This document shows, piece after piece, positions 46,278 to 55,624 of a DNA stretch of 64,000 nucleotides. Origin of the DNA: Herminiimonas sp. (lineage in GTDB: Bacteria; Pseudomonadota; Gammaproteobacteria; Burkholderiales; Burkholderiaceae_D); the NCBI GenBank assembly GCA_027310305.1, contig DAIDBD010000077.1:26263-90262 (forward strand), in the 5' to 3' direction. The first letter of the stretch is position 1; every line of letters starts with the position of its first letter. The notes beneath the pieces were generated by a model, which was not told the origin of the DNA, ran no database searches, and worked only from the letters and a program-made list of their open reading frames with translations. A program made the translations under genes and the position numbers.

Positions 46278-47312
46278 ATGACGAATCGAGACCGATCCAG
46301 GCAAATGGATGAGAGCTTGCTCGTAGCCGAACAGGCTCGCATTTTTTCTGATGAGACGCGCCGGCAGATTGAACGTATCCGCCGGATCGGCAAGCGGCTT
46401 TTCAACGTGCCAAACTGCATCATCGCGTTAGGAGATGGGCCCCGGAATTTTGACGAATCGGGCGGCTTGGCCGGATCTGCCGAAGCCGCTTTTTGTCATG
46501 AGTTTGCCATGCCAAATGGTTTGGTCGTCGTGCCGGATGCACACGTTGACCAGTCGCTGCAACAACATCGCGCGGTGGCCGGCGCTCCGCACATTCGCTT
46601 TTATGCTTCTCATCCGGTTCATAACAGCGACCGCATTGCTATCGGCAGCATCAGCTTGATCGATTATCTGCCGCGTGCCTTTAATGAAGAGGACGGGAGA
46701 TTGCTCATTGATCTGGCTGCGCTGGTAGAACGCGAGTTGCACCTGAGATCGATCAGCGCATCTCAGCTCGACCTGCAAAAAAAGAACAAGAATTTGCGCC
46801 GCAAATCATTGATCGACCCTTTGCTCGGTACCTGGAACCGGGGGGCCATCATGCGCATCCTCACCATCGAAGCGGTGCGTTGCGACAAGATGGGGATACC
46901 GTTGTCATTGATCGTGGCGGATCTCGATTATTTCAAGAAAATCAATGACACTTACGGCCATCCGGCCGGCGATGCCGTGCTGGTAAAAGTGGCGAGCCGG
47001 CTGCGGTCCTGCATTCGGCCGCAGGAAGCGCTGGGACGCTACGGCGGCGAGGAATTTTTAGTGGTGTTGCCCGGTGCAACCAGTAGCACGGCGCGCGCGG
47101 TGGCCGAACGAATGCGGCTTGCAGTCGCATTGCAGCCGGAAGCCATCGGCGATGCGACGTTCAACCTGACGATCAGTGCGGGCATTGCCTCCACCGACGT
47201 GTTTTCTTCAGCCACGACGGAAGAATTGATCAGCCGCGCAGACATTGCGCTGTATGCTGCCAAGGATGCCGGCCGCAATTGCGTCGTACAGGCAACGCCG
47301 GATTTATCCTGA
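46278..47312 (+). CDS. Diguanylate cyclase (GAF-like sensor plus GGDEF)
   Basis: 344-residue signalling enzyme making cyclic di-GMP from two GTP. The N-terminal part (about 15-165) resembles a GAF domain (RIGKRLFNVPNCIIALGD, FYASHPVHNSDRIAIGSISLID). The GGDEF domain (about 175-340) has DLDYFKKINDTYGHPAGD and an active-site GGEEF (256-260). The inhibitory I-site position reads RPQE instead of RxxD, so product inhibition may be weakened. It lies between guaB and guaA on the same strand, 47 and 31 bases away. An ATG at 46305 is an alternative start. Confidence 0.92.
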   Translation: MTNRDRSRQMDESLLVAEQARIFSDETRRQIERIRRIGKRLFNVPNCIIALGDGPRNFDESGGLAGSAEAAFCHEFAMPNGLVVVPDAHVDQSLQQHRAVAGAPHIRFYASHPVHNSDRIAIGSISLIDYLPRAFNEEDGRLLIDLAALVERELHLRSISASQLDLQKKNKNLRRKSLIDPLLGTWNRGAIMRILTIEAVRCDKMGIPLSLIVADLDYFKKINDTYGHPAGDAVLVKVASRLRSCIRPQEALGRYGGEEFLVVLPGATSSTARAVAERMRLAVALQPEAIGDATFNLTISAGIASTDVFSSATTEELISRADIALYAAKDAGRNCVVQATPDLS

Positions 47313-47343
47313 TTCCTTTTATTACTTTATTTGAACGCCTTCC

Positions 47344-48963
47344 ATGCATTCTAAAATTCTCATTCTCGATTTCGGTTCTCAAGTGACTCAGTTGATCGCG
47401 CGCCGCGTGCGCGATGCCGGCGTTTTTTCGGAAGTTTTTCCTTATGATGTGACAGACGAATTCGTCCGTAACTACGGCGCCGCCGGCGTGATCTTGTCGG
47501 GCGGCCCCAGTTCCGTAACGGAAGGCGATACGCCGCGCGTGCCGCAAGCGGTGTTCGAGCTGGGCGTGCCGGTGCTCGGCATTTGCTACGGCATGCAGGC
47601 AATGGCGGAACAATTGGGCGGCAAAGTGGAGAATGGCAAAGTCCGCGAATTCGGTTATGCGGAAGTACGCGCGCGCGGTCATACCGCACTGCTGGCCGGC
47701 ATCAACGATTTCGTCACGCCGGAAGGACACGGCATGCTCAAGGTGTGGATGAGCCATGGCGACAAGATCATCGAGATGCCGTCGGGGTTCAAGCTGATGG
47801 CATCGACCGACAATTGCCCGATTGCCGGCATGGCCGATGAAACGCGCAACATGTATGCGCTGCAGTTCCATCCGGAAGTGACGCACACGCTGCAAGGCAA
47901 GGCGATACTCGGCCGTTTCGTGCACGAGATATGCGGCTGCAAATCCGACTGGAACATGCCGGATTACATTTCTGAAGCGGTTGAATCGATCCGCAGGCAG
48001 GTCGGCCGGGACGATGTCATTCTCGGCTTGTCGGGCGGCGTCGACAGCAGCGTCGCCGCGGCGCTGATCCATCGCGCGATCGGCGATCAGCTCACCTGTG
48101 TCTTCGTCGATCACGGCCTGCTGCGGCTGGATGAAGGCAAGATGGTGATGGACATGTTCGGCAAGAATCTGGGCGTGAAAGTCATCCGCATCGATGCGAC
48201 CGATCAATTCATGGGACATCTGGCAGGCGTCACCGATCCCGAAGCCAAGCGCAAGATCATCGGACGCGAATTCGTCGAAGTCTTCCAGGTGGAAGCAGGC
48301 AAGCTCAAGAATGCGAAATGGCTGGCGCAAGGAACGATTTATCCCGATGTGATCGAAAGCGCGGGCAAGGGGAAAAAGGGCGCGCATACGATCAAGAGTC
48401 ATCACAATGTCGGCGGCCTGCCGGAGACGCTCAATCTCAAATTGCTGGAACCGCTGCGGGAACTGTTCAAGGATGAAGTGCGCGAACTGGGCGTGGCGCT
48501 CGGCTTGCCGCACGACATGGTGTATCGGCATCCGTTCCCCGGCCCCGGTCTCGGCGTGCGGATTCTGGGCGAGGTGAAAAAAGAGTATGCCGATTTGCTG
48601 CGCCGCGCCGATGCCATCTTCATCGAAGAATTGCGCAATACGCCGATTCCGCTGCCGGCCGAACTGGCTGAAGGAAAAGGAGCGGGACCGTTCCATAAAA
48701 ACTGGTACGACGCAACCAGCCAGGCCTTTGCGGTATTTTTACCGGTCAAGTCGGTCGGCGTGATGGGCGACGGCCGCACTTACGAATATGTCGTTGCATT
48801 GCGCGCCGTGCAGACCCAGGATTTCATGACGGCGCATTGGGCGCATTTGCCGCACGACCTGCTCGGCAGGGTATCGAACCGCATCATCAATGAGGTGCGC
48901 GGCATCAATCGCGTGGTGTACGATATTTCCGGCAAGCCGCCGGCTACCATCGAGTGGGAATGA
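47344..48963 (+). CDS. guaA: GMP synthase (glutamine-hydrolysing)
   Basis: 539-residue enzyme converting XMP to GMP. The N-terminal class I amidotransferase has nucleophile GICYGMQ, with His and Glu in FHPEV. The ATP-pyrophosphatase domain has [20 protein letters not shown]. The C-terminal dimerisation domain ends KPPATIEWE. The 3' end is a well-known integration site for genomic islands, and an integrase gene follows 296 bases downstream. The coding end is intact, as expected when the element restores it. Confidence 0.98.
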   Translation: MHSKILILDFGSQVTQLIARRVRDAGVFSEVFPYDVTDEFVRNYGAAGVILSGGPSSVTEGDTPRVPQAVFELGVPVLGICYGMQAMAEQLGGKVENGKVREFGYAEVRARGHTALLAGINDFVTPEGHGMLKVWMSHGDKIIEMPSGFKLMASTDNCPIAGMADETRNMYALQFHPEVTHTLQGKAILGRFVHEICGCKSDWNMPDYISEAVESIRRQVGRDDVILGLSGGVDSSVAAALIHRAIGDQLTCVFVDHGLLRLDEGKMVMDMFGKNLGVKVIRIDATDQFMGHLAGVTDPEAKRKIIGREFVEVFQVEAGKLKNAKWLAQGTIYPDVIESAGKGKKGAHTIKSHHNVGGLPETLNLKLLEPLRELFKDEVRELGVALGLPHDMVYRHPFPGPGLGVRILGEVKKEYADLLRRADAIFIEELRNTPIPLPAELAEGKGAGPFHKNWYDATSQAFAVFLPVKSVGVMGDGRTYEYVVALRAVQTQDFMTAHWAHLPHDLLGRVSNRIINEVRGINRVVYDISGKPPATIEWE

Positions 48964-49259
48964 TTTTAGGTCTTTCGGCAGCTTTCGCGGACTATCGAAA
49001 AATCTACATAAATTATTGATTTATATAAGTTTATATCACGAAACCTATCGGCACCTATCGACGGCAAGCAAAACTTTTTGTCGGTAATTCTGACGGTAGG
49101 GAAAACGAACCCGGTCATTCAAAAATATTTACCGTCCGGCCACTTTTCGGCGTGACGGTAAAAAATAATATAAAAAGCTAGTATTCATGCGGGTTTCAGG
49201 GCATCCTGTGTCTTTCGAGTCGTTGACGGTAAAAATGCCGTTCGCAGGAGGAGGCGCCC
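48940..49259. other. Island left junction: guaA 3' end (candidate attL) and integrase upstream region
   Basis: Intergenic stretch of 296 bases between guaA and the integrase ATG, markedly A+T-rich. It holds ACCTATCG twice ten bases apart (49043, 49053), an ATATAA/TTATAT inverted repeat (49023-49036), and four GACGGTA motifs at 49092, 49130 (inverted), 49154 and 49225; three extend to GACGGTAAA. These look like integrase arm-type or regulator sites. The core attachment sequence is expected at the guaA 3' end (about 48940-48966), but the matching right site is outside the window. Confidence 0.6.
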
Positions 49260-50516
49260 ATGCTGACCGACACCACGCTGAAGAACCTCAAGCCCAAGGA
49301 CGCGCCCTACAAAGTGACGGACAGGGATGGCATGTACGTCACGGTCTCGACGGCGGGCACGGTCACATTCCGCTATGACTACCGGATCAATGGCAGGCGC
49401 GAGACGCTGACGATCGGCCGCTATGGCCCTGGCGGCCTGTCGCTGGCGCGGGCGCGCGAAAAGTGCATCGACGCAAAGCGGGCCGTTGCCGAAGGCCAGT
49501 CTCCAGCGCAGGAAAAACAGCGCGAGAAACGGCGCCTGTCGGAAGCCAAGACCTTCCAGGAGTTTACCGACAAGTGGTACGAAGGTGCCCGGATGGCCGA
49601 CAGTACGCGGTCGATGCGCAAGAGCATCCTTGATCGGGACATCTTGCCGATGTTCAAGAGCCGCCTGTTGAGCGAGATCAGCCCCGACGACCTGCGCGAT
49701 CTGTGCAACAAGGTGAAGGGCAGGGGTGCGCCGGCAACGGCAATCCATGTTCGCGACATCATCAAGCAAATTTACGGTTTTGCCATCCTGCACGGCGAGA
49801 AGGTGGCGAACCCTGCCGACGACGTGGGACCATCATCGATCGCCACCTTTGTGCCACGTGATCGGGCGCTGTCGCCAACGGAGATACGCATCCTGTACAA
49901 GGAGCTGGAATACGTAGCCTCGTATCCGACCATCAAACTGGCGCTGCGGCTGATCCTGCTCACGCTGGTGCGTAAAGGCGAACTCATCCATGCAACGTGG
50001 GATGAGATCGACTTCGAGAAGGCATTGTGGACCATCCCCAAAACCCGCATGAAAGCCGCCAAGGCCCACAACATCTACCTGTCCCAGCAGGCGCTCGACA
50101 TCATGATCGCGCTGCGCACCTGCGCTGGCGGCTCCAGGTACGTGCTGCCTTCACGCTACGAAGGCGACAAGTGCATGTCGAACGCCACACTGAACCGCGT
50201 CGCGCAGTTGGTCGTTGAGCGGTCGAAAGCGAAGGGCCTGCCGATCGATAATTTCTCGGTGCATGACCTGCGTCGCACCGGTTCGACCATCCTCAACGAG
50301 CTGGGCTTCAATAGCGACTGGATCGAGAAGTGCCTGGCCCATGAAGACGGCCGGTCATCGCGCGGTGTCTACAACAAGGCCGAATACGCCGAGCAGCGCC
50401 GCCACATGCTGCAAGAGTGGGCCGACATGGTCGATGCCTGGGTGGCCGGCAAATCGCACACGCCGACGTTGCTGCCACCGTCGATGAAGCTTGTCACGAC
50501 ACAGGCGCTGTTTTGA
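49260..50516 (+). CDS. P4-type tyrosine integrase
   Basis: 418-residue site-specific recombinase of the island. An N-terminal DUF4102-like arm-binding domain (about 1-85, LKNLKPKDAPYKVTDRDGMY, TLTIGRYGPGGLSLARAR), a core-binding SAM-like domain (95-190) and the catalytic domain follow in order. Active-site residues are visible: R238, H335-x-x-R338 (HDLR), H361 and nucleophile Y371 (GVYNKAEY). A strong GGAGGAGG site precedes the ATG. Its position beside guaA fits guaA-specific island integrases. The end overlaps the convergent AlpA-like gene by 23 bases. Confidence 0.95.
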   Translation: MLTDTTLKNLKPKDAPYKVTDRDGMYVTVSTAGTVTFRYDYRINGRRETLTIGRYGPGGLSLARAREKCIDAKRAVAEGQSPAQEKQREKRRLSEAKTFQEFTDKWYEGARMADSTRSMRKSILDRDILPMFKSRLLSEISPDDLRDLCNKVKGRGAPATAIHVRDIIKQIYGFAILHGEKVANPADDVGPSSIATFVPRDRALSPTEIRILYKELEYVASYPTIKLALRLILLTLVRKGELIHATWDEIDFEKALWTIPKTRMKAAKAHNIYLSQQALDIMIALRTCAGGSRYVLPSRYEGDKCMSNATLNRVAQLVVERSKAKGLPIDNFSVHDLRRTGSTILNELGFNSDWIEKCLAHEDGRSSRGVYNKAEYAEQRRHMLQEWADMVDAWVAGKSHTPTLLPPSMKLVTTQALF

Positions 50517-50856
50517 CCGGGCGGCGCTTGCGCTGACGCACATCCGGCGAGGGCGCGCGTTTTAGCTGCGTACTGTCGGAGGCTTGGCGGCGCGCGTCGA
50601 GCCAAGCCTCCACCTCCGTCAAATCCCACACCACGCAGCGTGCGGTCAAATTGAACCGGCGCGGAAATTCACCGCGGCGCTCCATATCGTAGATCGTGGT
50701 ATCGGCCAGCGGCACGATCTGTCGCAACTCGGGACGGCGGATCGTGCGTCGGAACGGCAGGTGACCCGTCGCGGTCAGTTGTGATGGCGGCAGGTCGCTG
50801 GCATCAGCGTCATTGTCCGGCCTCGCGGCCGGCAAACTTCGATCTGCTCCGTTCAT
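50494..50856 (-). CDS. AlpA-family helix-turn-helix regulator
   Basis: 120-residue protein with a central MerR/AlpA-like DNA-binding domain (about 38-88: RRPELRQIVPLADTTIYDMERRG, then FPRRFNLTARCVVWDLTEVEAWL in part) and a basic C-terminal tail. AlpA proteins control excision and integrase expression in phage-like elements. I chose the ATG at 50856 because GGAGAA lies just upstream. A TTG at 50991 overlapping the stop of the preceding gene would give 165 residues. It overlaps the integrase gene end to end, so each may affect the other's transcription. Confidence 0.8.
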   Translation of the reverse strand: MNGADRSLPAARPDNDADASDLPPSQLTATGHLPFRRTIRRPELRQIVPLADTTIYDMERRGEFPRRFNLTARCVVWDLTEVEAWLDARRQASDSTQLKRAPSPDVRQRKRRPVKTAPVS

Positions 50857-50987
50857 GATCTTCTCCATCAGCAGGGCAGTTGCCGATTGCATTGCAACGG
50901 CCGATGTAAATGCGGTCCTGTGATGGTGATCGTTCCGGCATCTATTGAAAACTCGCTCAGGCGTGGATGGGCGTATTTCGATCTTGT

Positions 50988-51254
50988 TCAACCAGGGACG
51001 GCTTTTTCATTTCTCTGCGTGACGGCGGAACGCTGCCGCGCCGCTCGCTTGAACCCTCGATCGCGCGCCATGAACGCTTCGAGCATGTGCGGGATCAGCG
51101 TGGCGGCATCGATCGGCTCGCCGTAGGTCTGCGCATGCAGCGCGGCGTAGCGTTCCAGGTCGGCCTTCAACGCGGTGGTGAGCGCGATGGTGACTTTGAC
51201 CGTCGCGGTCTTGGGCAGCGGCCCGAGCCGCAGCTTGCCGGTGGACGCACTCAT
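50988..51254 (-). CDS. DUF2274 protein (TrbI-associated)
   Basis: 88-residue protein with a TVKVTIALTTALKADLERYAALH segment that resembles a ribbon-helix-helix-like fold, then DAATLIPHMLEAFMARDRGF. Members of DUF2274 are regularly encoded directly after trbI in Tn4371-type conjugative elements; the function is unknown. It overlaps trbI by four bases (ATGA), so it is the last gene of the trb operon. Confidence 0.85.
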   Translation of the reverse strand: MSASTGKLRLGPLPKTATVKVTIALTTALKADLERYAALHAQTYGEPIDAATLIPHMLEAFMARDRGFKRAARQRSAVTQRNEKAVPG

Positions 51255-52525
51255 TGCGATGATCCCCTCTGGAAGAACAGCGGTTGATACGGCCGCAGGA
51301 TCAGATCCTTGTTCACCATGACCCGCATCGGGAAACCGGGGCGGATAGTGAGCGTCGGCTGGATGCTCACGTTGCGTTTGGTGATCTCCTGACCGACCTG
51401 GTTCACGGTGTCCTGCGCGCTTTGGCGCGTGGCGATGACGACCTTCCCATCGCTGCCGCCGCGATCAGGCGCAGCCAGTTCGGCGCCGACGCCGAGCAGC
51501 GTGGACAACGCCGCACCGGCGAGGATGCGATCCCAATGCCAATCGACGCCGTCTTCCAGCCCGGCATAGCCCGCCGGGTCGATGCCGGGCAGGCGGTCGA
51601 GCGAAATGGATGACGCGTCAGGCAGGATCAACCGCGTCCACACCAGCAACACGCGCCGCTGTCCGAATGACACCTGGCTGTCGTAGCGGCCGATCAATCG
51701 CGAGCCTTGCGGGATCAGCAGGAAGCGACCCGTGGCCGTGTCGTAGACCGCCTCGGTGACGCTGGCGATGACCTGTCCCGGCAGGTCGGAGTTGATGCCC
51801 GTCAACAGCGCGGCCGGAATGATGGTGCCCGCCATCACCTGGTAGGGCGAGGTCGGCAGTTGCAGGCTGGCCGGATTGCGCGTGGCAGTGTCGCCGCCAT
51901 TGGCGACAAACGCCTGCTTTTGATCCTGCCGATTTTGCAGCGCCGTCGGGTCGGTCGGCTGCGCCGACGCGAGCACAGAGGCCATCGGATTGAACGGCTG
52001 GTTGCCCGATGCCGGTTCGGGCATCACTATGCCCGCGGTGGGCGCCGACGCTGGCTTCACCGTACTGCTGCTGCGAAAGAAAACCGCCGAACGTGCTGCC
52101 TCCTCGGCATCGCTTGGCTGTGCCATGCGCGCGGTCGGCGCGGCAGGGGGAGATGCGTCGGCGTTGCGCTGTGCCTGCACGATGGCCGGACCCAGATCGC
52201 CCGGCAATGGTTCGCCCAAAGCGGGCACCGGCTTGGCAGCCGGCGGCACCTTGGAATAGTCCTTGGGCAACTGGTCGAAATTCTCGGCACGAGAGACGTG
52301 ATCCACGTTGTACAGCTCGGTGGCCGCGTTGTGCTCGCGCTTGTGCGATTGCAGCGACCACAACGTGCCACCCAGCACGAGCGCGCCCAGTGTGCCCGCA
52401 AGGACGGCCAGCATGCGGCGATTCAGCCGCGTAACTGGGCGCGGCGAAGCGCGCAGGGCCAGGGTGTCCGGGTCGGCCTTATTCGGCCCAGTTGGTGGTG
52501 GCGTGGCGGGCGTGCTCATGCTCAA
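51251..52525 (-). CDS. trbI: Conjugal transfer protein TrbI (VirB10-like)
   Basis: 424-residue core-complex protein linking the inner and outer membranes. A cytoplasmic N-terminus, one membrane helix (about 37-56, MLAVLAGTLGALVLGGTLW), a Pro/Ala-rich periplasmic linker (70-200) and the C-terminal VirB10 domain with PYQVMAGTIIPAALLTGINSD and GSRLIGRYDSQVSFGQRRVL are visible. The 4-base overlaps with trbG upstream and the DUF2274 gene downstream show tight coupling. Confidence 0.95.
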   Translation of the reverse strand: MSMSTPATPPPTGPNKADPDTLALRASPRPVTRLNRRMLAVLAGTLGALVLGGTLWSLQSHKREHNAATELYNVDHVSRAENFDQLPKDYSKVPPAAKPVPALGEPLPGDLGPAIVQAQRNADASPPAAPTARMAQPSDAEEAARSAVFFRSSSTVKPASAPTAGIVMPEPASGNQPFNPMASVLASAQPTDPTALQNRQDQKQAFVANGGDTATRNPASLQLPTSPYQVMAGTIIPAALLTGINSDLPGQVIASVTEAVYDTATGRFLLIPQGSRLIGRYDSQVSFGQRRVLLVWTRLILPDASSISLDRLPGIDPAGYAGLEDGVDWHWDRILAGAALSTLLGVGAELAAPDRGGSDGKVVIATRQSAQDTVNQVGQEITKRNVSIQPTLTIRPGFPMRVMVNKDLILRPYQPLFFQRGSSQ

Positions 52526-53523
52526 TGCCTCCGTGCTGTACTGCTCACACCATCTGTACGCTCGATGCGAACAACGGCGGCCTTGTCAGCGCCCAGACGC
52601 AATTCGGCAGCACCGAACAACCGATCCACCACGTAGTACGGCGAGCGGAAGCGGTAGTTCACGAGCTGGCCATCACCCTGCGCTCCGATCACGAACAGTG
52701 GCGGCAACTCGCCCTGCACGATGCCAGCGGGGAACTGGATGTAGACCCGTTTACCATCGTCGAAGGCGCGCAGCGGTTTCCACGGCGGGCTGTCGCCCGT
52801 GACGGAATAGCGGAACTTGATCTGCTCCACCGACAAGCCGGAATCCACCGGCGCCGCCGCTTGGGCCTGCGGCGCCTGCTTTTGCAAGGCCAGCATGCGG
52901 TCCTTCGGGTAGTCCCATGATGCGGAGGCCATCCACGCGTGCGGCGTCGAAGACAGTTCGAGCAGGTAGGTGCGGCGATTGGTCGTGATGACCAGGTTCG
53001 TGTTCAAGCCCACGCGCGTGGGCTTCACGAGGACGTTGACACGCAGGCTGGCGCCCGCGCCGCTGGCGGTGTCGCCGACGATCCAGCGCACGGTGTCGCC
53101 GGCCGAAACCGTCACCAGCTCCTCGCCCTGCTGCAAAGTGATGACGGTAACGCGGCCCGGACTCGTGTAGACCTGATACAGCGCGCCGTCCGCATACGGC
53201 CAGACCTGGATGGCGTTGACGTACCCCTCGCGGCTTGGGGCCACGCGCGCTTCAGCATTGGCGCGCGTCACGCGCGTTTTCTCGTCGGGCGATTCCGTCA
53301 CCGCTTTGTCGTCGGGCGCGTTCCCCAAGAACTTCAACTGCCCGGGCAGCGGCAGCGGTTTCGGCACTTCGACCACCTCGATCGGTTTGGGCGGCTCGGG
53401 CAACACGTGCGCCGCGACGGGTTTGTCGAGCGCGATGTCCGGCGGCGGCTTGCCATGCGTGGCGCAGCCCGCAAGGGCAATCAGGATCAACGGCAAAGCG
53501 ACAATGCGGATTGGGGTTTTCAT
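52522..53523 (-). CDS. trbG: Conjugal transfer protein TrbG (VirB9-like)
   Basis: 333-residue protein with a lipoprotein-like signal (ALAGCATHG, Cys near residue 20). An N-terminal proline-rich segment precedes the VirB9 domain (YVNAIQVWPYADGALYQVYT, LVITTNRRTYLLELSS, FRYSVTGDSPPWKPLRAFDDG in part). It forms the outer ring of the core complex with TrbI. ATGA overlaps on both sides. Confidence 0.94.
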   Translation of the reverse strand: MKTPIRIVALPLILIALAGCATHGKPPPDIALDKPVAAHVLPEPPKPIEVVEVPKPLPLPGQLKFLGNAPDDKAVTESPDEKTRVTRANAEARVAPSREGYVNAIQVWPYADGALYQVYTSPGRVTVITLQQGEELVTVSAGDTVRWIVGDTASGAGASLRVNVLVKPTRVGLNTNLVITTNRRTYLLELSSTPHAWMASASWDYPKDRMLALQKQAPQAQAAAPVDSGLSVEQIKFRYSVTGDSPPWKPLRAFDDGKRVYIQFPAGIVQGELPPLFVIGAQGDGQLVNYRFRSPYYVVDRLFGAAELRLGADKAAVVRIERTDGVSSTARRH

Positions 53524-54227
53524 GGTTTCTTCGCTCCTTCGGTCGCGTCGAGTTCACGGCTCCAGGACAGGCCGTTGACATAGATTCCCAGCGGGTTCTT
53601 GCGCAGCCGCTCTTCGGTGCGCGGCGGCTGCAACACCACCGACAGCACGGCGGTCCAGCGCTCGGTGCCCGACGGCGAACCGTTCGTGTAGTTGCGTTCG
53701 ATCCAGCGCACCTGGAACGAAGATTCGCTGGCGCGCACCACGTTCGTGATCCCCACGGCCGTCGAGGTCTGGCTGATGCGCGCGAACGGATCGTTGGTGT
53801 GCGCGTAGTCGTTCAGTGTGGCCGCGCCCTTGTCCGTCGTGTAGCCATAGGCTTCGAGCCAGTTTTGGCGCACGACGATCGGATCGATCGACAACGAGCG
53901 CACGTCGGTGAGGAAGCGCGCCAGGTGGTAGGCGATCTGCGCGTCGTTCGGCTTATAGGGCGTGGCCGCTTCGCCGACCGCACGCACCTGGCCGCCGGCG
54001 GCCACTTCCACCACGTAAGGCGTGACGATGGATTGCGCCGAGCGCCACACCAGACCGCCCGCCATCAGCAGTGCCAGCGACAAGCAGCCGAATGCCATCA
54101 AGCGCCAGTTTTTCGCCTGCACGCGGGCGCTGCCGATGCGCTGGTCCCAGACTTGCGCGGCGGCTTGATACGGGGTGACTGGTTCGGGCGTTGCCGAGTA
54201 GCGCACCTGTGGTCGTAGGAATCGCAT
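53520..54227 (-). CDS. trbF: Conjugal transfer protein TrbF (VirB8-like)
   Basis: 235-residue bitopic inner-membrane protein. A short cytoplasmic N-terminus (RPQVRYSATPEPVTPYQAAA), one membrane helix (about 43-62) and the periplasmic VirB8 fold (about 80-225, e.g. YVVEVAAGGQVRAVGEA, VRWIERNYTNG) are present. I chose the ATG at 54227 because GAGGAGA lies upstream; the longer frame starts inside trbL. VirB8-like proteins nucleate assembly of the secretion channel. Confidence 0.94.
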   Translation of the reverse strand: MRFLRPQVRYSATPEPVTPYQAAAQVWDQRIGSARVQAKNWRLMAFGCLSLALLMAGGLVWRSAQSIVTPYVVEVAAGGQVRAVGEAATPYKPNDAQIAYHLARFLTDVRSLSIDPIVVRQNWLEAYGYTTDKGAATLNDYAHTNDPFARISQTSTAVGITNVVRASESSFQVRWIERNYTNGSPSGTERWTAVLSVVLQPPRTEERLRKNPLGIYVNGLSWSRELDATEGAKKP

Positions 54228-54253
54228 GAATTTTTTCTCCTCAAGGGTTCGCG

Positions 54254-55621
54254 TCAAGTGTTGGAGCTGTCACGCAGGCTGGGACTTGCACCGCTGCCGC
54301 CGTGGTCGCCCGAGCGCAGCGTGTGTGCCGCGGTAGAAACTGCATGGGCTGCCTGCTGTTTGCGCCGCATTTGTTTGGCCCAGGCTGGCTCCGCCGCAGC
54401 GGGCCGGGCTTCGGGCGAGTCGGATGAACGAGCCTCGGCAGGACCGGCTGCCGCCGCAGGCGCAGCCGCCTCCGCGACGAAATTCGCCACGCGGTCCTTG
54501 ACGGCTTTCGCACTGGCGGCGACGCGCTGGCCGACAGCACCGGCACCGCTCCTAGCCACGTTGGCGAGACCCGCGCCGGCAGCACGAACACCGCCACTGC
54601 CCGATGCCGCAGCGCCGGCCTGGTACGCGGACCTCGCGCCGCTTGCCATAGAGCTGGTTGCACGCCCGGCCGAAGCGGCGCCGCCGATGGCCGCGCGCGC
54701 GGCGCCCGGCACCATGCGCGCACCCGCGGCGACCGCTGCGCCACCCGTGGTGATCGCCGCGCCACCGGCCACCGCCAAACCGGCGGCGCCGAGCGCCGTG
54801 CCGGCCGCAGCGCCAGCGCCGAGCTGCGGCGCGCCGGACACCAAACCGGTTGCGATGCCGGGTCCGAAGATCCCCAGCCCCAGCATCGCCAGCGAGGCCA
54901 GCATGATGGTCAGCGCCATGTCGATGGACGGCTCGGTGCCGGGCGGCGCCTGGAATTCCGCAAACAGTCCGGTGCCGATGCCGACGATCACGGCAAGCAC
55001 CAGCACCTTGATGCCCGACGACACGACGTTGCCGAGCACCCGTTCGGCGAGGAATGCAGTCTTGTTCCAAAGTGCAAACGGCACCAGCACGAAGCCCGCG
55101 AGCGTGGTCAGCTTGAATTCGATCAGCGTGACGAAAAGCTGCACCGCCAGCACGAAGAAACTGACGATCACCACCAGCCAGGCGAGGAACAGTACGGTGA
55201 TGACATCGAGGTTGGTGAACACCTCGGGGAAGCCGGTCATGTCGCTGATCTGCGCCATGATGGGTCGCGCCGCATCGACGCCGACCTTGGCCAGGTGGCC
55301 CGGCTGCAGAAACTGCGCCTGCGTCAGCGTCGAACCCGACGCCATCAGCCCGAGTCCGGCAAAGGAGCGGAACAGAATCCCCGCCAGGTTGTTGAAGTTG
55401 CCGATGATGAAAGCGAAAGCGCCGACATACAGCGTCTTCTTGATCAGCTTGCCGATCACCTCGTCGCCGCCCATGGCCCAGAACAGGCCGGCCAGCGTCA
55501 TGTCGATCACCACCAGCGTCGCGGTGAGGAACGCCACCTCACCGTGCAGCAACCCGAAGCCCGAGTCGATGTAGCGCGAGAAGACATCAAGGAAGTGGTC
55601 GATGACCGACAGGTCGTTCAT
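54254..55621 (-). CDS. trbL: P-type conjugative transfer protein TrbL (VirB6-like)
   Basis: 455-residue polytopic inner-membrane channel protein. About six hydrophobic helices lie in residues 25-280, followed by a long Ala/Gly/Ser-rich low-complexity C-terminus (about 285-440) that often varies between elements. The family start MNDLSVIDHFLDVFSRYIDSGFG is clear. Its stop precedes the trbF ATG by 26 bases; trbK lies just upstream. Confidence 0.94.
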   Translation of the reverse strand: MNDLSVIDHFLDVFSRYIDSGFGLLHGEVAFLTATLVVIDMTLAGLFWAMGGDEVIGKLIKKTLYVGAFAFIIGNFNNLAGILFRSFAGLGLMASGSTLTQAQFLQPGHLAKVGVDAARPIMAQISDMTGFPEVFTNLDVITVLFLAWLVVIVSFFVLAVQLFVTLIEFKLTTLAGFVLVPFALWNKTAFLAERVLGNVVSSGIKVLVLAVIVGIGTGLFAEFQAPPGTEPSIDMALTIMLASLAMLGLGIFGPGIATGLVSGAPQLGAGAAAGTALGAAGLAVAGGAAITTGGAAVAAGARMVPGAARAAIGGAASAGRATSSMASGARSAYQAGAAASGSGGVRAAGAGLANVARSGAGAVGQRVAASAKAVKDRVANFVAEAAAPAAAAGPAEARSSDSPEARPAAAEPAWAKQMRRKQQAAHAVSTAAHTLRSGDHGGSGASPSLRDSSNT

Positions 55622-55624
55622 CGC

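Noticed and set aside
47230..48696. 488-codon minus-strand frame opposite guaA
   Set aside because: guaA is complete on the plus strand with all catalytic motifs; the antisense frame has no start signals.
48964..49259. Possible tRNA gene as the integration site
   Set aside because: No cloverleaf-like sequence was seen; the guaA 3' end is the better explanation for the integrase position.
54254..54800. Ala/Gly/Ser repeat-like sequence in TrbL, considered as a possible tandem repeat or fusion
   Set aside because: Low-complexity C-termini are common in TrbL proteins and no exact repeat unit is present.
54258..55574. 438-codon plus-strand frame opposite trbL
   Set aside because: High-GC antisense shadow; trbL on the other strand is in the expected operon place with correct topology.
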